Shown in pieces: positions 26,321 through 31,423 of a stretch of DNA of 31,423 nucleotides. A program made the position numbers and the translations under genes. The notes beneath the pieces were generated by a model that was not told where the DNA came from, did not search any database, and saw only the letters and a program-made list of their open reading frames with translations. The DNA is from MGR-bin208 sp043779285. Lineage in GTDB: Bacteria; Bacteroidota; Bacteroidia; Chitinophagales; Chitinophagaceae. Position 1 is the stretch's first letter. The number at the start of each line of letters is the position of its first letter. The stretch spans positions 1-31,423 of the forward strand of contig JAYWEL010000001.1 in assembly GCA_043779285.1 (NCBI GenBank). Direction: 5' to 3'.

Positions 26321-26374
26321 TTAGCCTTGTTCCTTTTCCAGTTCTTCAATCGTTTTCTTCGCTGCGGCCAACTT
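26321..26374 (-). pseudogene. Relic of the 3' end of a TPR/three-TM gene (right array boundary)
   Basis: Eighteen codons read KLAAAKKTIEELEKEQG and then TAA at 26321-26323, matching the last residues of TPR1-TPR3 (RLAAAKKTIEELEK). The match begins only 4 bp after the stop of the amidase that ends at 26379. There is no start codon and no room for the rest of the gene. It places a TPR 3' end in front of ATPase 4, as occurs in front of the other three ATPases. Confidence 0.8.
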
Positions 26375-26378
26375 TATT

Positions 26379-27698
26379 TTATTCCTTATCTATCGCCAGT
26401 ATTGTTTGCAATAAAACATTTGCCCCGTTAGCCATATCAGTCGCAGTAGAAAATTCTTTGGGCGAATGACTGATGCCGCCCACACTGGGAATAAAGATCA
26501 TGGCTGCTGGTGAGATCGTCGCCATATTCTGCGAATCGTGGCCGGCACCACTTTGCATAAATCTTGTAGAAAAACCCAAAGTTTTGGCAGAGCTGTTGAT
26601 GATTTGCTGCAATGCCTTATGGGTTAATGCCGGCTTTGATTCATTTGGCTGACGAACAAAACTGAAACTTGTCTTAAAATCTTTTGCAATCATTGCTGCC
26701 CGTTTTTCCATTTCGCCAAAAAGCATTTCAATTTTTTCTGACGATAAATCCCGAATCTCCAAACCCAAAACCACTTTGCCGGGTATAACATTATAAGCTC
26801 CGGGTTGTACTGCAATTTTTCCTACAGTTCCTACCTGACCACCTTTTACACTGTTGATGACTTCGTTTACAGCAGTGATAAATTTGGCAGCTGCCAGCAA
26901 TGCATCCTGCCGCATGTCCATGGGCGTGGAGCCTGAATGATTGGCAAAACCTTCTATGCTTACATCCCAACGAACAATCCCCACAATGCCTTCTACCACC
27001 CCAATTTGAATATTTTCTTTTTCCAGGATACCACCCTGTTCAATGTGCAATTCAACCCATGCATGAAAATCGCCTTTTCCACGGATGCAGGATTGAATAT
27101 TGTCGGGGTTGCCACCAATAGCCTTTATTCCTATTGCACGTGATTGTCCACTCTGGCTTATTTGCTGTAAGCCTTCATTGTTTAAACCACTTATCATCGC
27201 CTTACTTCCAATAGTTCCTCCTTCTTCATTAGCAAAAATGATTACTTCTAAAGGATGTTCGGTAATAACGTTGTTTTCATTCAGTATCTCAATTATTTCC
27301 AATGCACTTAGTGATCCCAGTGTACCATCGTAATCACCACCATCGGGTACCATATCAATATGCGATCCAAAGCCAATGGGCTTGAGTGATGGGTTTTTTC
27401 CCTTTCGTTTGCCGATGATATTTCCGGCTGCATCAATAGTTGGATCAAGGCCTGCTTTTTTCATCAGGTCCATAAACCAGGCCCGTCCTTCAATATCACC
27501 TTTTGTATAGGCAACCCGGTAACCACGACCACTGGCATCTTTGCCAAATTTTGCCAATTCAAAAATCCGGCTTTCAATGCGCTTGCCATTGACACTTAAA
27601 CCGATTCCTGTTTTTTTAGTATTGGAAAGCAAGGAACCAAACAAACCCATCCCGAGAACAGTAAGTGATGATTCTTTAATAAAGGTTTTGCGTTGCAT
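26379..27698 (-). CDS. M20-family amidase / carbamoylase (hydantoinase-carbamoylase group)
   Basis: A 439-residue di-metal hydrolase. Metal and catalytic residues are seen as H113 (GSHIDMVPDGG), D124 (GDYDGTLG) and E158/E159 (ANEEGG). Further hallmarks are 'WVELHIEQGGILE', which is typical of the N-carbamoyl-L-amino-acid hydrolase/allantoate amidohydrolase group, and AGHDSQ and ISHSPKEFS near the end. The N-terminus 'MQRKTFIKESSLTVLGMGLF' looks like a Tat-type or sec-type export signal, although it has RK instead of RR. It probably releases an amino acid from an N-carbamoyl or N-acyl precursor. It is in a minus-strand run after the P1 peptidase (58 bp gap). The ATPase/TPR array begins directly after its stop. 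Confidence 0.85.
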   Translation of the reverse strand: MQRKTFIKESSLTVLGMGLFGSLLSNTKKTGIGLSVNGKRIESRIFELAKFGKDASGRGYRVAYTKGDIEGRAWFMDLMKKAGLDPTIDAAGNIIGKRKGKNPSLKPIGFGSHIDMVPDGGDYDGTLGSLSALEIIEILNENNVITEHPLEVIIFANEEGGTIGSKAMISGLNNEGLQQISQSGQSRAIGIKAIGGNPDNIQSCIRGKGDFHAWVELHIEQGGILEKENIQIGVVEGIVGIVRWDVSIEGFANHSGSTPMDMRQDALLAAAKFITAVNEVINSVKGGQVGTVGKIAVQPGAYNVIPGKVVLGLEIRDLSSEKIEMLFGEMEKRAAMIAKDFKTSFSFVRQPNESKPALTHKALQQIINSSAKTLGFSTRFMQSGAGHDSQNMATISPAAMIFIPSVGGISHSPKEFSTATDMANGANVLLQTILAIDKE

Positions 27699-27756
27699 AG
27701 TTAATTCTGTTTTATTATCGTCAGCCTTTTCAGGCAGACTGTTTTAAAAAAACAAT

Positions 27757-28914
27757 TTATTTTACCCGGTTATATTTTTTTAAAATATCTATCACCAGTT
27801 TATGCGGCATGGCATAGGATTTATTCCCATTGATGCCTTCCATGGTTTCGGCAGCAACCATGGCATTGATGATGGCTTCTTCCGTGGCCTGTATAGTGGC
27901 TTCAAATAAAGGATTGATCTCGTCATTGGGTAATGCATCAACTTTTGTAAAATTTACTCTTTGAAAAGCTGTTGGATTAGCAGTAGAAAAAGCAATAAAA
28001 ATATCTCCGGAGCCATTGGTTCCTTGTCCGCCAACTTGCCCGATACCTAATGAAACCCGTTGCACAATTCTTTTTAACTGGTGTGGTAATAAAGGTGCAT
28101 CTGTTGCAACAACAACAATTATGGAGCCATCACCCGGCTGATAAGATGGCGGAGCTTTGAATTCATTGTTCAACGTATCTATTAATTCTTTACCAACCGG
28201 CACACCGGCAATGCTGAGATTTCCTTTTCTTCCAAAATTGGATTGCACAAACACCCCCAGCGTATAAGTGGAATCTTTTATTTTAACCACTCTTGATGAA
28301 GTGCCCGATCCGCCTTTAAATCCCAAACACATCATACCGGTACCGCCACCTACATTTCCTTCTTTAATTAATCCCGATTTTGCATTGTCCAATGCTTCGT
28401 ATGCATTTTCTTCTTTTACATGAAATCCATAGATGTCATTTAAGAAGCCATCATAGGTTTCTGCAACAACAGGATAAGTGTACCAGAAATCTTCCTTGTA
28501 CCATCCTGTTTTTACAAACCATTTCAACACCGCATCTCTTACCACACCCACACTGTTGGTATTGGTAATCATCACAGGTCCTTCCAAAAAACCAGACTCA
28601 GTGATCCATGTAGTACCGGTCATTTCACCATTGCCATTGAGTGTGTACCAATTTGCATAAACAGGATTATTGTTTTTTCCTCTTGGTAAAATAGCAGTAA
28701 CACCAGTCCGTACCGGGCCTTTGCCACGGATATTTTTTCCCTCACCAGAGATGACAGTGCTATAACCAACTTCCACTCCTTTCACATCGGTGATGGCATT
28801 GAATTTTCCTATAGTTCCTTCAAATGGAATTCCAATATCCCTTGCACGGGGCTTTTGTGCGTTACTCCCAGTATAAACAAATGCCAGCAACAGCATTGTC
28901 AGTATAATTTTCAT
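27757..28914 (-). CDS. P1-family self-processing aminopeptidase (DmpA/BapA type)
   Basis: A 385-residue protein with a signal peptide (1-20, ending SNAQ). It has the N-terminal-nucleophile fold of peptidase family S58/P1: 'IGKFNAITDVKGVEVGYST', 'ITNTNSVGVVRDAVL', 'NVGGGTGM' and 'FKGGSGTSSR'. The expected self-cleavage site is G263-S264 in 'PGDGSIIVVVATDAPLLPHQ', which would make the Ser the nucleophile of the small subunit. Members release N-terminal D-Ala, Gly or beta-amino acids from peptides. It lies 21 bp after the amidohydrolase gene, so they are likely co-transcribed, consistent with turnover of unusual peptides. Confidence 0.9.
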   Translation of the reverse strand: MKIILTMLLLAFVYTGSNAQKPRARDIGIPFEGTIGKFNAITDVKGVEVGYSTVISGEGKNIRGKGPVRTGVTAILPRGKNNNPVYANWYTLNGNGEMTGTTWITESGFLEGPVMITNTNSVGVVRDAVLKWFVKTGWYKEDFWYTYPVVAETYDGFLNDIYGFHVKEENAYEALDNAKSGLIKEGNVGGGTGMMCLGFKGGSGTSSRVVKIKDSTYTLGVFVQSNFGRKGNLSIAGVPVGKELIDTLNNEFKAPPSYQPGDGSIIVVVATDAPLLPHQLKRIVQRVSLGIGQVGGQGTNGSGDIFIAFSTANPTAFQRVNFTKVDALPNDEINPLFEATIQATEEAIINAMVAAETMEGINGNKSYAMPHKLVIDILKKYNRVK

Positions 28915-28935
28915 TTTCTTTTATTTATCAGTTGG

Positions 28936-30213
28936 TTATTTTTCATTCTTTACAATCTTTCCCCCAATCATCACAAACTTTACTCTTTGTAATTCAGAAA
29001 TATCTTTTAAAGGATCGCCTTTTACAGCAATGATATCCGCCAGCTTGCCTGTTTCTACAGTTCCTATTTCATTTTCTTTTTTAAGTATTTCGGCATTTAC
29101 TTTTGTGGCACACATAATGGCCTGCATGGGTGTGAAACCCAGTTTTAAATATTCAATAAACTCGTTGGCAGAATAAGCAGCAGGCCAGCCAACAATATCA
29201 GTTCCCAAACCAAACTTTACCCCCTTTTTTACAGCAAGTTGAAAGTTTTTATACTTTTCCTCTTTTATTTTCCTGTTAAAGTCAATGGCCTTTTGCATGC
29301 TTTTGTCTCCTGTTGCTTCCATTGCATAATAGGTGCCGACAGATAATGTGGGAATGAACCATGTTCCATGCTTTATCATCAAATCCATTGCTTCTTCATC
29401 AAGAAAAGAACCATGCTCTATGGTACGTACACCTGCTTTCGCCGCCATTTTTATCCCTTCAGCCGAATGTGCATGCGCCATCACCGGCACATCTCTCCGT
29501 GCTGCTTCTTCCACTGCTGCTTTTAGTTCTTCAGGACTGAAGTGTACATTGTTCGGATTATCGCCGGCACTCATAAAAGCGCCGGTTACCAGTATTTTAA
29601 TCCAGTCGCTTCCAAATTTAATTTCATTGCGAATGGCTTTTCTTATTTCATCAGGGCCATCAGCAATGAGGCCATCAGCAGTAACTGGTTGTTCGTAAGA
29701 AAGAAAATTAATATCTCCGCCACCACCCGTAACAGAAATATAATGTGCGGCGCCATAAATTCTTGGGCCCACAAACATACCTTTATTAATAGCATTGCGT
29801 ATTTCCAGGTTGGCATAGCCCACATCAGCATCTCCGGCTACACGTAAGGTTGTCCACCCGGCAGCCAGTAAATCCTGTACCACCCTTAATCCCAATAATG
29901 TTTTATATGCTGATGAACCTTTCAGGTGATGTACCTGGTAATCACTTACACTGATGTTGGGGTGCACATGCATATCAATCAATCCGGGCAATAAAGTATA
30001 ATCGCCAAGGTCAATGATTGTCGAACCTTTAGGAATATTTTCTTTGATAGTAACAGCAACAATTTTATTGCTGTCGATAATTACCGCAGGATTTGAAATT
30101 ACTTTCCCTGTTCCATCAATTAATGATTTGGCAAGCAGTGCAGTTTTTTGTGCGGTTGAACTGTTAGCAAATGCAACAATTGTAATTGTCCACAGAACTA
30201 ATATTTTTTTCAT
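28936..30213 (-). CDS. Exported imidazolonepropionase-like amidohydrolase (Xaa-Pro dipeptidase-like)
   Basis: A 425-residue protein from the ATG at 30213; the frame opens at a TTG at 30237, but the later ATG gives a clean signal peptide (ending NSSTAQ). Amidohydrolase motifs are 'LLPGLIDMHVHPN' with H82/H84, 'PVMAHAHSAEGIKMAAKAGVRTIEHGS', the metal-site aspartate region 'FGLGTDIVGWPA', and the closing 'TGKLADIIAVKGDPLKDI'. This subgroup includes prolidase-like and other imidopeptide hydrolases. The exact substrate is open. It sits between a lipocalin-like lipoprotein and the P1 peptidase in a tight minus-strand run. Confidence 0.88.
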   Translation of the reverse strand: MKKILVLWTITIVAFANSSTAQKTALLAKSLIDGTGKVISNPAVIIDSNKIVAVTIKENIPKGSTIIDLGDYTLLPGLIDMHVHPNISVSDYQVHHLKGSSAYKTLLGLRVVQDLLAAGWTTLRVAGDADVGYANLEIRNAINKGMFVGPRIYGAAHYISVTGGGGDINFLSYEQPVTADGLIADGPDEIRKAIRNEIKFGSDWIKILVTGAFMSAGDNPNNVHFSPEELKAAVEEAARRDVPVMAHAHSAEGIKMAAKAGVRTIEHGSFLDEEAMDLMIKHGTWFIPTLSVGTYYAMEATGDKSMQKAIDFNRKIKEEKYKNFQLAVKKGVKFGLGTDIVGWPAAYSANEFIEYLKLGFTPMQAIMCATKVNAEILKKENEIGTVETGKLADIIAVKGDPLKDISELQRVKFVMIGGKIVKNEK

Positions 30214-30238
30214 TGTTATTTTTTTAATGTGCAACAAA

Positions 30239-30718
30239 TTAATCTACCCTTACCAGCACCCTTCTCGTTTTTATATTATCTCCGATTATCAGGGTATCTC
30301 CCTTCATTTGAAATTGCCGGGGCTGGTCGGTATCAATATACCAGGGAAGGCCGCCTCCTTTTACATGATGCGTTACGATAGATTTTTCTGCATCCAGTGT
30401 GTAGGTTCCAAAATATCCAATAGCAACCTGCATTACATAATCATACAAATTAACCATATGTTTTTTTGAATCTTCTTCTGAAATTTTCAGCGGGGCATCG
30501 GTAGAAATATTCAGGTTGACTATATTGGATTTGGTATAGGTAAAATAACCTCTTGGATTTTTTCCATAACGGTACCCCCATTGGCCGGTAACAGTATCCT
30601 TGTCAGTAAATTCAATTAACCGCCAGGTGCCGATTAATGGGTTCGATGCTGTTGTTTCAGATTTATTATTGCATTGTTGAAAAAACAGCATTAAAAAAAG
30701 CAGCGATATATTTTTCAT
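30239..30718 (-). CDS. Lipocalin-like lipoprotein
   Basis: A 159-residue protein with a short lipoprotein signal: 'LMLFFQQC', with Cys 16 as the probable lipid anchor. The mature part starts with 'PLIGTWRLIEFTDKDT', the typical opening of lipocalin-like domains (Lipocalin_5 style), followed by 'NPRGYFTYTKSNIVNLNI', 'FGTYTLDAEKSIVTHHV' and 'QFQMKGDTLII'. Such proteins bind small hydrophobic ligands or are of unknown function. Its stop lies 25 bp before the preferred amidohydrolase start, so the genes may be co-transcribed. Confidence 0.75.
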   Translation of the reverse strand: MKNISLLFLMLFFQQCNNKSETTASNPLIGTWRLIEFTDKDTVTGQWGYRYGKNPRGYFTYTKSNIVNLNISTDAPLKISEEDSKKHMVNLYDYVMQVAIGYFGTYTLDAEKSIVTHHVKGGGLPWYIDTDQPRQFQMKGDTLIIGDNIKTRRVLVRVD

Positions 30719-30768
30719 GATTATATTTTTTTAAGTTCCCCTTAAACCGACTGCTGCGGAAAAAATCG

Positions 30769-31423
30769 TTACCTGTCAAACGGCATTTTCTTTAGTAATT
30801 CAACATATCTTTTATCATTACGTATCGGATCCCAAACCTTGTCATACTTAAACCAGGTCATCCAATTTCCTTGTCGTTTATAATATTGATTGAGTAATTC
30901 AAATGCTTTATCAAAATCACCTAATGCAGCATAACAAACGGCCGAACGGTATTCAACGACTTGATTCAATTCTTCAATTTGCTTTAGTATTTTTCTTGCT
31001 TCATCAATCTTACCACTTTTTATTAATGCATAAGCCAATAAAGCTTTGCCTCCGCCATTGCTATTCATTGGGTTTTGTGTCTTCAATTCCGCAATAGCTT
31101 TGGTGGGTTCGTTTTGAGCAACATAGGCTAAGCCAGCGAAAAATTTACTATTATCGGTTTGTGGTGTAATTTGAGTGAGACTTTTACTTGCGTTCTCATA
31201 ATCCCGTTTCCAGTAATAATATATCCCCGTAGTCAGTAGCACACGACCATCGTTCGGTGCCATTCTATTTGCTTTGTCAATCCATTGTTTAGCTTCATCC
31301 CACTTTCCCATTAATGCAAGCGTTTCGCCATATGATGCATAATTGCTTGCATTGGATGAATCGTACTGAATTGCTTTTGCATAATTCTTCAATGCCTCAT
31401 CCCATTTGTATTCATAATTTTTA
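30769..31423 (-). CDS. TPR protein, C-terminal part (runs off the right edge)
   Basis: The frame is open to the right edge: the bases above 31392 continue the reading as KNYEYKWDEAL ahead of KNYAKAIQYD, so the apparent start there is not genuine. TPR units are visible ('NASNYASYGETLALMGKWDEAKQWIDKA', 'TGIYYYWKRDYENASKSL', 'SKFFAGLAYVAQNEPTKAIAEL'). The end 'WMTWFKYDKVWDPIRNDKRYVELLKK' is common in the C-terminal TPR tails of adenylate-cyclase-, kinase- and TolB-like signalling proteins. The N-terminal effector domain is outside the window, so the class cannot be fixed. Confidence 0.8.
   Translation of the reverse strand, partial: KNYEYKWDEALKNYAKAIQYDSSNASNYASYGETLALMGKWDEAKQWIDKANRMAPNDGRVLLTTGIYYYWKRDYENASKSLTQITPQTDNSKFFAGLAYVAQNEPTKAIAELKTQNPMNSNGGGKALLAYALIKSGKIDEARKILKQIEELNQVVEYRSAVCYAALGDFDKAFELLNQYYKRQGNWMTWFKYDKVWDPIRNDKRYVELLKKMPFDR

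Noticed and set aside
16852..26378. Array as a transposon or integrative element
   Set aside because: No transposase, integrase, terminal inverted repeats shared by both ends, or target-site duplication was found; only the TPR 3'-end copies are shared.

Overview
The window looks like chromosomal DNA of a low-GC Bacteroidota, most likely a Chitinophagales/Chitinophagaceae relative. The phylum rests on a SusC/SusD pair with a small third lipoprotein, several exported Bacteroidota-type peptidases ending their signal peptides in 'AQ', and the general absence of obvious Shine-Dalgarno sites. The family-level guess is inference from protein style. No rRNA, tRNA, CRISPR, transposase or integrase was seen.

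Left part (1-10.4 kb): a truncated exported protein and a small membrane protein, then an exported D-aminoacylase-type amidohydrolase (minus strand). It is divergent from a plus-strand run of exported M20 metallopeptidase, exported serine hydrolase, SusC, SusD and a DUF4843-like lipoprotein, closed by a strong bidirectional terminator. Middle (10.4-16.9 kb, minus strand): a DctA-type dicarboxylate symporter behind an exported esterase, an S9 prolyl-oligopeptidase-type enzyme, a DbpA-like RNA helicase and a small membrane protein. Right end (26.4-31.4 kb, minus strand): an M20 carbamoylase/amidase, a P1 (DmpA-type) self-processing aminopeptidase, an imidazolonepropionase-like amidohydrolase, a lipocalin-like lipoprotein and a truncated TPR protein. 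Together these flanks suggest scavenging of peptides, D- or N-acylated amino acids and dicarboxylates.

The striking part is 16.9-26.4 kb. On the minus strand, four AAA/DUF4143 ATPases with a C-terminal PD-(D/E)XK-like motif alternate with three signal-peptide/TPR/three-TM proteins that end in a short cytoplasmic coiled coil. The TPR proteins share a nearly invariant C-terminal membrane module, but one has a completely different TPR sensor half. The ATPases fall into two subfamilies. Each ATPase start is preceded by its own inverted repeat. Both ends of the array carry relics of the TPR 3' end (16929-17027 and 26321-26374), so every ATPase lies between copies of that 3' end. The layout resembles a modular cassette array built by recombination at the TPR 3' end. 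Its function is unknown; a defence or signalling role is only a hypothesis.
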